A stretch of DNA of 27,079 bases from CAXQRU01 sp964226685 (GCA_964226685.1 CAXQRU010000070.1:1-27079); one strand, 5' to 3'. Positions 1-8,024 are shown, counted from the first letter of the stretch. Notes: generated from the letters alone by a model not told the origin. A program made the numbers and translations.

Positions 1-22
1 AGGGGCTTCGGCCCCTTTTTTG
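1..22 (+). terminator. Rho-independent terminator of an upstream gene
   Basis: The sequence shows a GGGGC stem, a TTCG tetraloop, a GCCCC stem and then a run of T. This is a textbook intrinsic terminator. The gene it ends lies before the window. In many gammaproteobacteria petABC precedes sspA, but nothing here proves that. Confidence 0.85.
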
Positions 23-60
23 ATTATATCTTGATCTCTCAGCAACTTTTGATAATTTTA

Positions 61-69
61 TGTTATAAT
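61..69 (+). promoter_or_regulatory. Extended -10 promoter candidate for sspA
   Basis: TGTTATAAT is a TG-N extended -10 element with a perfect TATAAT hexamer at 64-69. It lies between the upstream terminator and sspA, about 65 bases before the sspA start. No good -35 hexamer sits at 16-18 bases, which is acceptable for an extended -10 promoter. Assigned by eye only. Confidence 0.5.
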
Positions 70-132
70 GGTCGGCTGGCGACTTGGTCGCCGTTTCTAT
101 TTTAAGCTTGCTGATTTGAGGTGAAAAATACC

Positions 133-771
133 ATGGGGGTTGTAACTAAACGCTCATTAATGACCTATTTCTCTAATGCTCGTGAGCATTACAGCCATCG
201 TGTGCGCATTGTATTAGCTGAGAAGGGGGTTACGGTCGATATTGTGGATGTTGACCCTAATGATATCCCTGCTGAAGTTTCAGAGGTTTCTCCTTATAAC
301 AGTCTTCCCGTGCTATTTGATCGAGAATTGGTGCTGTATGAATCCAAAGTGATGATGGAATATTTAGATGAGCGTTTTCCTCATCCGCCATTGTTGCCCG
401 TTTATCCCGTTGCTAGAGCCCAAAGTCGCTTGTGGATGTATCGCATTGAAAAGGATTGGTCTCCAGTGGTTGATCGCTTGGTCTTGGGGCAGGGAGATAG
501 AGCCGCTCAAATCAAATTCCTGAAAGATAGCTTATTGGCCATTGCTCCCATTTTCACTGAAATGCCTTTTTTTATGAGCGAAGAGTTCACTTTGGTCGAT
601 TGTTGCTTGGCTCCGATTTTGTGGCGGTTGCCCGAGCTGGGCGTTGAGTTTCCCGAAAGCCGTCAAACTAAACCCTTAATGGATTATATGGATCGACTAT
701 TTAACCGTGGGTCGTTTGTGAAAAGTTTGACTGAGCAGGAGAGAGATCTCCGCCCAGGGTATTTCGGTTGA
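133..771 (+). CDS. sspA: Stringent starvation protein A, GST-fold RNA polymerase-associated regulator
   Basis: SspA binds RNA polymerase and adjusts transcription during starvation and stress; in E. coli it lowers H-NS levels and activates phage P1 late genes. The 212-residue product has the N-terminal thioredoxin-like half (MTYFSNAREHYSHRVRIVL at 10-28) and a helical GST C-terminal half. The family's surface Pro-His-Pro pocket is present at about residues 83-85 (RFPHPPL). I place the start at the ATG at 133 because GAGGTG at 118-123 is a well-spaced Shine-Dalgarno and the protein then begins MGVV, as family members do. A GTG at 121 is in frame but lies within that ribosome site. It is followed by sspB, the usual operon partner. 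Identification is firm; the regulatory role is taken from the family. Confidence 0.95.
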   Translation: MGVVTKRSLMTYFSNAREHYSHRVRIVLAEKGVTVDIVDVDPNDIPAEVSEVSPYNSLPVLFDRELVLYESKVMMEYLDERFPHPPLLPVYPVARAQSRLWMYRIEKDWSPVVDRLVLGQGDRAAQIKFLKDSLLAIAPIFTEMPFFMSEEFTLVDCCLAPILWRLPELGVEFPESRQTKPLMDYMDRLFNRGSFVKSLTEQERDLRPGYFG

Positions 772-835
772 ATTATTTGTGTGCTTCTTTAGTCTAGACT
801 ATCCTTATTAAAATGACCTTGTACCGTATATTGTT

Positions 836-1213
836 ATGAAAATGAGCTCCAGTCGCCCCTATTTAGTGCGTGCATTGTATGAGTGGATTGTTGACAATAA
901 TTGCACCCCCTACATTTTGGTCGATGCCAGTCATAAGCGGGTCAGTGTCCCACTTGAATATGTGAATCCTGAAGGCCAAGTAGTGTTGAATATTTCGCCT
1001 GGTGCTGTTCAAGGCTTGGATATGACGGATGACTTTCTTTCTTTTTCCGCTCGTTTTCGTGGGGTAAGCACAGAGGTATTTGCTCCGTATTCCTCCATTT
1101 TAGGCATTTACGCCAAAGAAAATCAGCAAGGAATGATTTTTGAGCCTGAGACAGAGCCCGATACCGACAATGATCCTCCTGCCAAAAAACCGGGTCTTCG
1201 AGTCGTTAAATAA
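836..1213 (+). CDS. sspB: ClpXP protease specificity-enhancing factor SspB
   Basis: SspB is an adaptor that tethers ssrA-tagged proteins from stalled ribosomes to the ClpXP protease. The N-terminal region carries the substrate-binding fold (RPYLVRALYEWIVDN, then PLEYVNPEGQVVLNI). The C-terminus is a flexible acidic tail ending in GLRVVK, which matches the ClpX-binding XB peptide LRVVK. Length is 125 residues, shorter than the E. coli protein because the acidic linker is shorter. A second in-frame ATG at 842 is an alternative start; the upstream ribosome site is weak for either. It follows sspA by 64 bases and is probably co-transcribed with it. Confidence 0.95.
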   Translation: MKMSSSRPYLVRALYEWIVDNNCTPYILVDASHKRVSVPLEYVNPEGQVVLNISPGAVQGLDMTDDFLSFSARFRGVSTEVFAPYSSILGIYAKENQQGMIFEPETEPDTDNDPPAKKPGLRVVK

Positions 1214-1333
1214 TAATCTGAGAGTGACGTTTCCCCTTAGCTATCATTGGCTGACAGCCATTTGGGCGCCTTAATCGATATAACCCACCGTTATTATGAA
1301 TGCCCCCTTCATGACGAATAACTATTGGTCATT

Positions 1334-1363
1334 TTGAGTTGAGTCATGAATACTGAGTATACA
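1334..1363 (+). promoter_or_regulatory. Candidate sigma-70 promoter for the Yip1-family gene
   Basis: TTGAGT at 1334-1339 and TATACA at 1358-1363 are separated by 18 bases, about 60 bases before the start of the next gene. Both hexamers are partial matches, so this is a candidate only. The rest of the 207-base gap after sspB holds a short GGCTGACAGCC inverted repeat without a T tract and nothing else I recognise. Confidence 0.35.
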
Positions 1364-1420
1364 AAACAGTCTAAAAAGACATAATTATAATAACGAAAAT
1401 AGCAGAAAAGGTGGTTTTTT

Positions 1421-2038
1421 ATGGCAATTCTAGATCATACGCTCGGTATTTTATTTCGTCCCGCTCAGGAGTGGAGCGCTATTCGTAAAGAGCGCCACTC
1501 ATTCAAACAAGTTTTCATCAGTCATGTTCCTCTGCTCGCTCTGATCCCCTGTGTTTGTTTTTACATAGGTGTCACCAAAGTAGGCTGGACGGTCGGTGAT
1601 GGCGACCCAGTGATGTTAACTGAAGCCAGTGCTCTAAGCCTCTGTGTGATTGCTTATTTCGCTTTATTAGCGGGAGTTTTTATTTTGGGTGAATTTATAA
1701 ATTGGATGGCGAAAACCTACGGGGTCTCCGATTCAGAGGAGCGTCGACATTATGAGGGAACTGCGCTGGCAGTATATGTGACTACTCCTATTTTCTTAGT
1801 CGGAGTCTTTGGCTTGTACCCAGACATTTGGCTAAATGTCACTGCTGTAACTTTAGCGGGAGCCTATTCAGTTTACTTAATTTATGAAGGCATCCCTATT
1901 TTGATGGATATTGATAAGGATCGTGCGTTTATGTACGCAAGTTCTGTTATCACAATTGGCTTGGTTTTAATGGTCATTGTTCTGATTGGTTCGGTGTTGC
2001 TGTGGGGAATGGGCTTTGGGCCAGTCTATGTACACTAA
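1421..2038 (+). CDS. Yip1-domain integral membrane protein
   Basis: This 205-residue protein has about five hydrophobic segments (about residues 32-50, 68-92, 113-132, 136-155 and 170-195). The opening ILDHTLGILFRPAQEWSAIRKE, then the membrane segments, is the usual layout of bacterial Yip1-family proteins, whose function is not established. A good ribosome site (AAAGGTGG) precedes the ATG. It stands alone between the sspAB pair and a bidirectional terminator. A family call is justified from the N-terminal W-x-x-I-R motif and topology; no biochemical role can be inferred. Confidence 0.75.
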   Translation: MAILDHTLGILFRPAQEWSAIRKERHSFKQVFISHVPLLALIPCVCFYIGVTKVGWTVGDGDPVMLTEASALSLCVIAYFALLAGVFILGEFINWMAKTYGVSDSEERRHYEGTALAVYVTTPIFLVGVFGLYPDIWLNVTAVTLAGAYSVYLIYEGIPILMDIDKDRAFMYASSVITIGLVLMVIVLIGSVLLWGMGFGPVYVH

Positions 2039-2058
2039 TAAATTGTGTTCTGAGAAAG

Positions 2059-2085
2059 AAAAAAGGGCTCTTTGAGCCCTTTTTT
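2059..2085. terminator. Bidirectional intrinsic terminator
   Basis: AAAAAA, then GGGCTC-TTT-GAGCCC, then TTTTTT forms a symmetric hairpin with an A run on one side and a T run on the other. It can stop the Yip1-family transcript on the plus strand and the diguanylate cyclase transcript on the minus strand, whose stop codon lies at its edge. Confidence 0.9.
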
Positions 2086-3004
2086 AATCGTGCTCTTGTT
2101 CATAAAACTGCCATTGGTTTCGGCCATTTTCCTTTGCTTGATAAAGCGCCTTGTCGGCCAAATCAACAATATCAATGGGCTCATCAAAGTTGTGAACGGT
2201 CGCAATGCCTTGGCTGACCGTTAGGTGTTTGGCGGTTGGGCTGAAGTTGTGCTCTATATGCAATGTTGTAAGCTGCTCCTTGAGTATCCCAGCTACCTTG
2301 ATGGCCCCTGTCATTTTCGTTTCTGGCAACAACAATACAAACTCTTCTCCGCCATATCTTGCCGCCAGATCGCCAGGACGCCTGGCCACTTTGCCTAATA
2401 AATTCCCCACTGACCGCAAGACTTCGTCACCCTTTACATGACCGTAGTTATCGTTAAATAATTTAAAGTGATCAATGTCAATCATAATGATTGAAAGTGG
2501 TTTTTTTTGTCGGCGGCAGCGAGAAAACTCCTTTTCTAGTGCTCGATCGAAGCCTCGTCGATTGACCGTTTGCGTTAAAATATCGATGTTGGCCTGTTTT
2601 TGTAATGCTAGATTGGTTTTGTGTAGTTCCTCTTGCATAGCAACCAGTCTTCCCATGGCATTGACCATGGCCTCCATGACCTTTAAGTTGACGAGTTTTG
2701 TAATGTAAGCATCACCGCCAACTTCCAAGCCTTCAACCACATGAGCATCATCTTTGTTAGAGCTCAAGAAAATGATCGGAATCCATATGTCATTGAGATA
2801 GGCGCGCATTGCTTTGGTCGTATCAAAGCCATTTAGCCCAGGCATCTCAATGTCCATAAATATCAGATCGATACTGGTATCGTATATCTCGGCCAATGCC
2901 GCCGTGCCATTGGTCACTGAGATCACATCGTGTCCCAATTCTTTTAGAAAGGCAGAAACGTAAGCTTGAATGGAAGGGCTGTCGTCAACAACCATTATGC
3001 GCAT
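2084..3004 (-). CDS. Response regulator diguanylate cyclase (REC-GGDEF)
   Basis: The predicted role is cyclic-di-GMP synthesis controlled by phosphorylation. Residues 1-120 form a receiver domain with the acidic pair D7-D8, phospho-acceptor D51 (in MDIEMPG) and conserved K103. A helical linker (about 120-140) leads to a GGDEF domain with the active site GGEEF at 218-222. An inhibitory I-site, RPGD, lies at 209-212 at the standard distance, so product inhibition is expected. The arrangement is like WspR/PleD-type cyclases in reverse simplicity: one REC, one GGDEF, no EDE or PAS domain. The partner histidine kinase is not in the window. It lies 88 bases downstream of hemL on the same strand and may have its own promoter (TATACT within about 3022-3027). 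Confidence 0.93.
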   Translation of the reverse strand: MRIMVVDDSPSIQAYVSAFLKELGHDVISVTNGTAALAEIYDTSIDLIFMDIEMPGLNGFDTTKAMRAYLNDIWIPIIFLSSNKDDAHVVEGLEVGGDAYITKLVNLKVMEAMVNAMGRLVAMQEELHKTNLALQKQANIDILTQTVNRRGFDRALEKEFSRCRRQKKPLSIIMIDIDHFKLFNDNYGHVKGDEVLRSVGNLLGKVARRPGDLAARYGGEEFVLLLPETKMTGAIKVAGILKEQLTTLHIEHNFSPTAKHLTVSQGIATVHNFDEPIDIVDLADKALYQAKENGRNQWQFYEQEHD

Positions 3005-3092
3005 GGGCGCTACCCTGTTTAGTGAGCTTTATTGCCTAAGTATAGTGCACTTTATAACTTTGGACAGTTCCATTGCCCAGAGCTTGTAAGGC

Positions 3093-4373
3093 TTACAACT
3101 GCCTAAAACAGTCGCTTGCGATGGCGATGGTATCTTGAATATCTTGCTCGCTGTGAGCGATAGACACAAATCCAGCTTCATAAGATGCTGGGGCAAGATA
3201 TACTCCTTTTTTCAACATTAGGTGGAAAAAACGGTTAAATTGCTCGATATTGCAGCTCATCACTTGCTTGAAATTGGTTATTTTTTCTTCTTCACTAAAG
3301 AAAAAGCCAAACATTGAGCCTAAGTGGTTAGTGGTAAAAGGGATGTTGGCGTCATTAGCCGCCTGTTGCAACCCTTGAACCAATTGTTCCGTTTTCTGGA
3401 AAAGTGCATCGTATAAGCCAGGCTTTTCTAGTCCCTTCAGCGTGGCTAAGCCAGCGGCCATGGCTACGGGATTTCCCGATAGTGTGCCAGCTTGGTACAC
3501 TGGGCCAGTAGGAGCGATATGCTCCATCACTTCTCGCTTGCCTCCAAATGCGCCAACGGGCATGCCCCCACCAATAACCTTGCCTAGGGTGATAAGATCG
3601 GCATTTACGCCATAGTGACCCTGAGCGCCTTGAGGATGAACTCTAAAGCCGGTCATCACTTCATCGAATATCAACAGAGCGCCAAACTCATCGCAGGTGG
3701 ATCGTAAAGTCTCTAAAAAGCCTTCTTTGGGGAGGATGCAGTTCATGTTGCCCGTTACTGGCTCAACGATAATACAGGCGATTTCATGTCCGATTTGTTG
3801 GAAAAGCTCTCTTACTTGCTCACTATTATTGTATTCCAGAGTAATAGTGTGATCGGCCAGGCTAGCAGGTACACCTGGTGAGCTGGGGACTCCTAGAGTA
3901 AGTGCTCCTGAGCCAGCTTTTACGAGTAGCGAATCACTGTGACCATGATAGCAGCCCTCAAATTTAACAATTTTGTCTCGCCCGGTAGCGCCTCTGGCAA
4001 GGCGAATGGCGCTCATGGTGGCTTCAGTGCCCGAGTTGACAAAGCGCACGCGTTCCATGTTGGGGATTTTGCTGCACAAAGCTTCCGCTAAGGTGGTTTC
4101 TGCTTCGGTGGGAGCTCCAAAACTCAAGCCATGTTGGGCTTTATTCACGACCGCTTTAATGATATCGGGGTGAGCGTGACCTAAAATCATTGGGCCCCAA
4201 GATAATACGTAATCGATGTATTTTTGATCATCTTCGTCGTAAAGGTAAGCTCCTTGAGCTTTTTTAAAAAATATCGGGGTGCCACCAACGGCTTTAAACG
4301 CTCGAACGGGAGAGTTAACCCCCCCTGGAATGACTTTCTGTGCTTGTTCAAATAATATTTGGGAACGACTCAT
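3093..4373 (-). CDS. hemL: Glutamate-1-semialdehyde 2,1-aminomutase
   Basis: HemL converts glutamate-1-semialdehyde to 5-aminolevulinate, the last step of the C5 route to tetrapyrroles. It is a PLP enzyme of the class-III aminotransferase family. The protein has 426 residues, the normal length. The PLP-binding Asp-Glu pair lies at 237-238 (IFDEVMTGFR) and the Schiff-base lysine is K265 in TLGKVIGGGMPVGAFGG. The N-terminal GGVNSPVRAF signature is intact. AGAGG precedes the ATG at good spacing. It lies 22 bases after hemJ on the same strand, so the two heme genes probably form an operon read from the gap shared with argC. Confidence 0.97.
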   Translation of the reverse strand: MSRSQILFEQAQKVIPGGVNSPVRAFKAVGGTPIFFKKAQGAYLYDEDDQKYIDYVLSWGPMILGHAHPDIIKAVVNKAQHGLSFGAPTEAETTLAEALCSKIPNMERVRFVNSGTEATMSAIRLARGATGRDKIVKFEGCYHGHSDSLLVKAGSGALTLGVPSSPGVPASLADHTITLEYNNSEQVRELFQQIGHEIACIIVEPVTGNMNCILPKEGFLETLRSTCDEFGALLIFDEVMTGFRVHPQGAQGHYGVNADLITLGKVIGGGMPVGAFGGKREVMEHIAPTGPVYQAGTLSGNPVAMAAGLATLKGLEKPGLYDALFQKTEQLVQGLQQAANDANIPFTTNHLGSMFGFFFSEEEKITNFKQVMSCNIEQFNRFFHLMLKKGVYLAPASYEAGFVSIAHSEQDIQDTIAIASDCFRQL

Positions 4374-4395
4374 AAAACCTCTTGTGTAGTTGTGC

Positions 4396-4824
4396 CTATT
4401 TGCTGTTCACAACGACCAGACATACGATGGCGATTAAAAGAACAACCGGAATTTCATTAAACCAGCGGAAAAATACGTGACTCTTGCTACAGCTATCGCT
4501 GAGTAGCTGTCGATAATAACGGCCGCACATATGATGGTATGCCAAGAGTATGGCTACACAGGCTAGTTTTGCCCAAAACCAAGCCTCAGCGCTATAGACA
4601 CTCCAGCGAGAACCGGCCGCTAAGCCAATGCCTAGCAATATTGTGGCAATCATGGATGGTAGGCCGATTCCACGAAGAAGTTTTCTCTCCATGACACTAA
4701 ATCGTTCGCGGCTAATTTTATCCTCACTCATCGAATGATACACAAATAGACGTGGTAGGTAGAACAAAACAGCGAACCAACATACCATGGAGATAATATG
4801 AAATGCTTTCATCCAAAGAAACAT
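4396..4824 (-). CDS. hemJ: Protoporphyrinogen IX oxidase HemJ
   Basis: HemJ is the membrane protoporphyrinogen oxidase found in many bacteria that lack HemY and HemG; it carries out the penultimate step of heme synthesis. The 142-residue product has the family's four-helix plan, the N-terminal LWMKAFHIISMVCWFA with the conserved His at 9, the central ERKLLRG, and the C-terminal RWFNEIPVVLLIAIV. These match HemJ (UPF0093/CopD-like) rather than copper-resistance CopD. AGGA nine bases before the ATG supports the start. It leads the hemJ-hemL operon, which joins an early and a late heme step. Confidence 0.9.
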   Translation of the reverse strand: MFLWMKAFHIISMVCWFAVLFYLPRLFVYHSMSEDKISRERFSVMERKLLRGIGLPSMIATILLGIGLAAGSRWSVYSAEAWFWAKLACVAILLAYHHMCGRYYRQLLSDSCSKSHVFFRWFNEIPVVLLIAIVCLVVVNSK

Positions 4825-4904
4825 TGATTTTAGTCCTCATCTTAGGCTCTGGTGTTGTATTATTAACAAATTCAAACGATAAGCAAATGAATTAAGGCGG
4901 AAGT
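4825..4904. promoter_or_regulatory. Divergent promoter region between hemJ-hemL and argC
   Basis: On the minus strand TTGCTT (4881-4886) and AATAAT (4859-4864) are 16 bases apart. On the plus strand TTGTAT (4855-4860) and GATAAG (4878-4883) are 17 bases apart. The two candidate promoters overlap, so transcription of the heme operon and argC could interfere. All hexamers are partial matches found by eye. Confidence 0.4.
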
Positions 4905-5942
4905 ATGGTTAAAGTTGGAATTGTTGGCGCAACGGGTTATACGGGAGCGGAGTTATTGCGCCTGCTGAGTCAGCACCCTAACGTCGAGGTGGTCGCGATC
5001 ACTTCTCGAGCTGAGGCGGGGGTCGATGTGACGAGCATTTATCCAAACTTACGTGGCCACTATGATTTGCAATTTATCGAACCAGATGTTGATGTCTTGG
5101 GCGCGTGTGATGTCATCTTCTTTGCGACACCACACGGTGTTGCTCACAATATGGTGCCGGAACTGGCTAAAACGAAAGCCTTGCTTATTGATTTATCCGC
5201 CGATTTTCGTTTACGTGACCCTGAGCTTTGGGCTTCTTGGTATGGTCAACCTCACGGCTGCCCTGAAATCTTGGATCAAGTTGTTTATGGTTTGCCGGAG
5301 GTCAATCGTGAGTCGATTCGCAAGGCCCGTATCATTGCGTGCCCTGGATGCTATCCAACGGCGTCTCAGTTGGCTTTGATTCCACTATTGGAGCGAGATT
5401 TAATTGATCCTCAATCCATCATCATTAACGCAGCTAGTGGCACCAGTGGTGCGGGTCGACAGGCCAATATTGGAACTTTATTGTCAGAAGCATCAGACAG
5501 CTTTAAAGCCTACGCGAGCGCTGGGCATCGTCATCTGCCCGAGATTGAGCAAGGTTTGCGAGATGTTCAGGCTCCTGGTTCAAAGTCTGCACAGGCGACT
5601 TTTGTGCCCCATCTTCTGCCGATGGTGAGAGGCATTCATGCGACGGTCTATGCGAAGCTTCAAGCAGAAGCGGATCTTCAACGGCTCTTTGAAGAGCGAT
5701 ATCAAAACGAACCCTTTGTCGATGTACTTCCGGCTGGTAGCCACCCAGAAACCCGTTCGGTTAAAGGCGCTAATGTATGTCGCTTGGCGGTAGTTAGGCC
5801 GCAAGGTAGAGATACGGTGGTGGTGATGTCGGTCATCGATAATTTGACTAAGGGTGCATCTGGACAAGCCGTTCAAATAATGAATATTGCACTGGGTTTT
5901 AATGAGGCGGCAGGGCTGCAACATCCTGGATTGACACCATAG
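4905..5942 (+). CDS. argC: N-acetyl-gamma-glutamyl-phosphate reductase
   Basis: ArgC is the third enzyme of arginine synthesis, reducing N-acetylglutamyl-phosphate to the semialdehyde with NADPH. The 345-residue product begins with the dinucleotide-binding motif VGIVGATGYTGAE (residues 4-16). The active-site cysteine is C149 in ACPGCYPT; most homologs have an Asn where this one has the first Cys. The catalytic His region reads SAGHRHLPEIEQG. AAGGCGG precedes the ATG. It is followed after two bases by the DUF6776 gene, a common neighbour of argC in gammaproteobacteria, and then by a transporter, suggesting one operon. No ARG-box-like operator was recognised. Confidence 0.97.
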   Translation: MVKVGIVGATGYTGAELLRLLSQHPNVEVVAITSRAEAGVDVTSIYPNLRGHYDLQFIEPDVDVLGACDVIFFATPHGVAHNMVPELAKTKALLIDLSADFRLRDPELWASWYGQPHGCPEILDQVVYGLPEVNRESIRKARIIACPGCYPTASQLALIPLLERDLIDPQSIIINAASGTSGAGRQANIGTLLSEASDSFKAYASAGHRHLPEIEQGLRDVQAPGSKSAQATFVPHLLPMVRGIHATVYAKLQAEADLQRLFEERYQNEPFVDVLPAGSHPETRSVKGANVCRLAVVRPQGRDTVVVMSVIDNLTKGASGQAVQIMNIALGFNEAAGLQHPGLTP

Positions 5943-5944
5943 AT

Positions 5945-6667
5945 ATGAACTCCAGTTATTATCCCTCTAAAAGAACAATACGAAGCCGCATTGCCAGCCG
6001 GCTGCTTACCTGGTTGTTGTTAATGTCATTTCTCTCAGGCTTGGTAGTTACCGGTTATTTTTGGGGGAAGCGTAATGCTATGTCTGCTCCTGTAAGGGAT
6101 TTGCCAGCTGACGGAGGAGGCAATTATTACGCTTTGTACATCGATCAAAAGGAGAAAGCGGAAGCGTTATATAAAGATCTGTCAGGTTTGCAACTGGGTC
6201 TAAAGCTTTCACAGCGGACAATCGAAGAATTAAGAAGAAAAATTGTTGAGTTAGACCTAGGCAATACCAAGCTTAGGCAAGAAATTGACTTCTACCAAAA
6301 AATTATGAGACCAGGAGCCTCTGCCGGTGGCTTCGGGTTTGGTGATCTTAAGGTCACTAAAACCAATGATGATAGAATCTATCAATACAGTTTGGTCGTC
6401 GTTAAGCCTGGAAGCAATGATGAGGTTGAAGGGCATTTAGAGTTTTTGATTTTGGGCAAACAAAATGGCAAGGATAAGAGCTATCACTTAAAATCCTTAT
6501 CAGCCACGATTGGTAGAGAGGAAATCCCATTAAAGTTTAAGTACTTTGTGCGCATAGAAGGGGAGATGGTGCTGCCTGAGGGTTTTGTGGCTAGACAAAT
6601 TGAACTCAAAGCAGTCGATGCAGGGTCGAAAAAGGTCACTTCCAGAAAATACGAATTTAACCAATAA
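5945..6667 (+). CDS. DUF6776 membrane-anchored coiled-coil protein
   Basis: The function of this family is unknown. The 240-residue product has a short basic cytoplasmic N-terminus, one membrane segment (about 22-41), a coiled coil with heptad-like Leu/Ile spacing (about 65-120), and a beta-rich C-terminal domain (about 130-240). The bitopic layout is like cell-envelope scaffold proteins, but that is inference. It begins two bases after the argC stop and is followed 14 bases later by the AI-2E family gene, so translation is probably coupled. The start has only a weak ribosome site, which fits coupling. Confidence 0.7.
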   Translation: MNSSYYPSKRTIRSRIASRLLTWLLLMSFLSGLVVTGYFWGKRNAMSAPVRDLPADGGGNYYALYIDQKEKAEALYKDLSGLQLGLKLSQRTIEELRRKIVELDLGNTKLRQEIDFYQKIMRPGASAGGFGFGDLKVTKTNDDRIYQYSLVVVKPGSNDEVEGHLEFLILGKQNGKDKSYHLKSLSATIGREEIPLKFKYFVRIEGEMVLPEGFVARQIELKAVDAGSKKVTSRKYEFNQ

Positions 6668-6681
6668 AGAGTAGGTGAGTT

Positions 6682-7785
6682 ATGAGCAACCCCTATAAGT
6701 CTTCCCAAAAGTTTGAAAATCGAGCTTTTCTGTTCTTCTTGTTGCTGACTACCTTGGCTTTTATTGGGGTGTTAAAGCCATTTTTTGGGGCCCTTTTTTG
6801 GTCTTGTGCTGTAGCTATTATCTTTTACCCTTTGCAAAAGCGTTTAAAAACCTGGATGGGGGATAAGCCAAATACCACTGCTTTTTGTACGTTGATGATT
6901 AGTGTTGTGATTGTGATTTTGCCGGTTGTGATTCTTTTGAGTTCGGCGGCAAGTGAAGGGCAAGATCTTTATCAGAAGATAAAAAACAACAATCTGAATC
7001 TCACTGATATTGTGGCTCAATTACGTGGAAAATATCCAGGCGTGGAGAGTTTTCTGGCAAATCTGGGATTCGATTGGCAGGAAGTGAATAGTCGAATCAA
7101 TGATTTGGCATTAATTGTTGGGAAGTTTGTTGCTGAAAATATGTTTTCGGCGGGTAAGCAAACGGCGAGCTTTTTATTGAGTTTGACGTTGATGCTCTAT
7201 GTAGCATTTTTTCTTCTACGCGATGGGGATAAATTAGTGCCACTGTTAATTTTAGCGCTACCCTTGGGTGACACTCGAGAGCGTTTACTCTTTCAAAAAT
7301 TCGCTGAAGTGACCCGGGCGACGGTCAAAGGTAACTTGGTTGTGGCGATGGTGCAAGGAGCTTTAGGGGGGATGATTTTTTGGTTCTTGGGTTTAGATGC
7401 GCCAGTGTTATGGGGCTTTGTAATGGCCTTTGCCTCCTTGGTGCCAGCGGTTGGCGCGGCGATTATATGGGCGCCTGCTGCGCTTTATTTATTTGCGACT
7501 GGACAGTACACCGATGCAACTATCCTAACGGTCTTTGGTGCGGGTGTAATTGGTGTTGCTGATAATGTGTTAAGGCCCTTGTTGGTTGGAAGAGATACCA
7601 AAATGCCAGATTATTTGGTGTTAATTTCAACTCTTGGTGGGATTGCTTTGGTAGGTATCAATGGTTTTGTCATTGGGCCATTAATTGCGGCGCTTTTCAT
7701 TGCAGCTTGGGGAATTTTTATAAGGGAGTTTCAGGAAGAGGTAGAAGAGGCTCAGGAGGAAGTTGAGGAGGCTCCTCAAGATTGA
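6682..7785 (+). CDS. AI-2E family transporter (PerM/YdiK type)
   Basis: This 367-residue polytopic protein belongs to the AI-2E/PerM family of putative exporters and permeases. Paired hydrophobic segments occur near residues 17-50 and 68-88, a soluble region of about 65 residues follows, and the conserved C-terminal half has several more membrane helices with FFLLRDGDKL (about 177-186), LVPAVGAAIIW and NVLRPLLVG. The family is named for autoinducer-2 export, but substrates of most members are unknown. The C-terminal tail is acidic and contains EEVEEAQ/EEVEEAP, a small duplication. A good ribosome site (TAGGTGAG) precedes the ATG. It is the last gene of the argC operon and borders the T6SS locus. 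Confidence 0.85.
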   Translation: MSNPYKSSQKFENRAFLFFLLLTTLAFIGVLKPFFGALFWSCAVAIIFYPLQKRLKTWMGDKPNTTAFCTLMISVVIVILPVVILLSSAASEGQDLYQKIKNNNLNLTDIVAQLRGKYPGVESFLANLGFDWQEVNSRINDLALIVGKFVAENMFSAGKQTASFLLSLTLMLYVAFFLLRDGDKLVPLLILALPLGDTRERLLFQKFAEVTRATVKGNLVVAMVQGALGGMIFWFLGLDAPVLWGFVMAFASLVPAVGAAIIWAPAALYLFATGQYTDATILTVFGAGVIGVADNVLRPLLVGRDTKMPDYLVLISTLGGIALVGINGFVIGPLIAALFIAAWGIFIREFQEEVEEAQEEVEEAPQD

Positions 7786-7988
7786 TGTAACTTCTTAACT
7801 CTTTGTAAGGGTTAAACGACCTCCATGTCTATCACAATTTAACCAACTATGTATCTGTGAATTAAAATCTTTCAATTCAGCAGATGAGTCTATTGTACAA
7901 CCATGAGCTTTATGTTGTGTGAATTGGATATGGGCTTTGTGTGAAGATTGAGTGAATAAAAATGATGTTTTCGAATGCTTTGAGGGGC

Positions 7989-8012
7989 TTACTGCGCGTT
8001 TCCGCGCAGTAA
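7989..8012 (-). repeat. 10-bp perfect hairpin at the 3' end of hcp
   Basis: TTACTGCGCG and CGCGCAGTAA form a perfect 10-base-pair stem with a four-base loop. Read on the minus strand, the loop is GAAA, a stable GNRA tetraloop. It lies 12 bases after the hcp stop. Neither side has a T tract, so it is not a canonical intrinsic terminator. It may instead block 3' exonucleases or end the transcript together with Rho. The remaining bases from 7786 to 7988 hold no gene I can support. Confidence 0.6.
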
Positions 8013-8024
8013 TAAGAACAGCAA

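Noticed and set aside
2002..2217. Plus-strand open frame of 71 codons after the Yip1-family gene
   Set aside because: It runs through the bidirectional terminator and then antisense to the GGDEF domain; no ribosome site and no recognisable protein.
4396..4824. Copper-resistance protein CopD
   Set aside because: The CopD-like fold is shared, but the ERKL and RWFNEIP motifs and the hemL neighbour point to HemJ.
5580..5924. Minus-strand open frame of 114 codons within argC
   Set aside because: It is antisense to a well-conserved enzyme and rich in residues typical of shadow frames.
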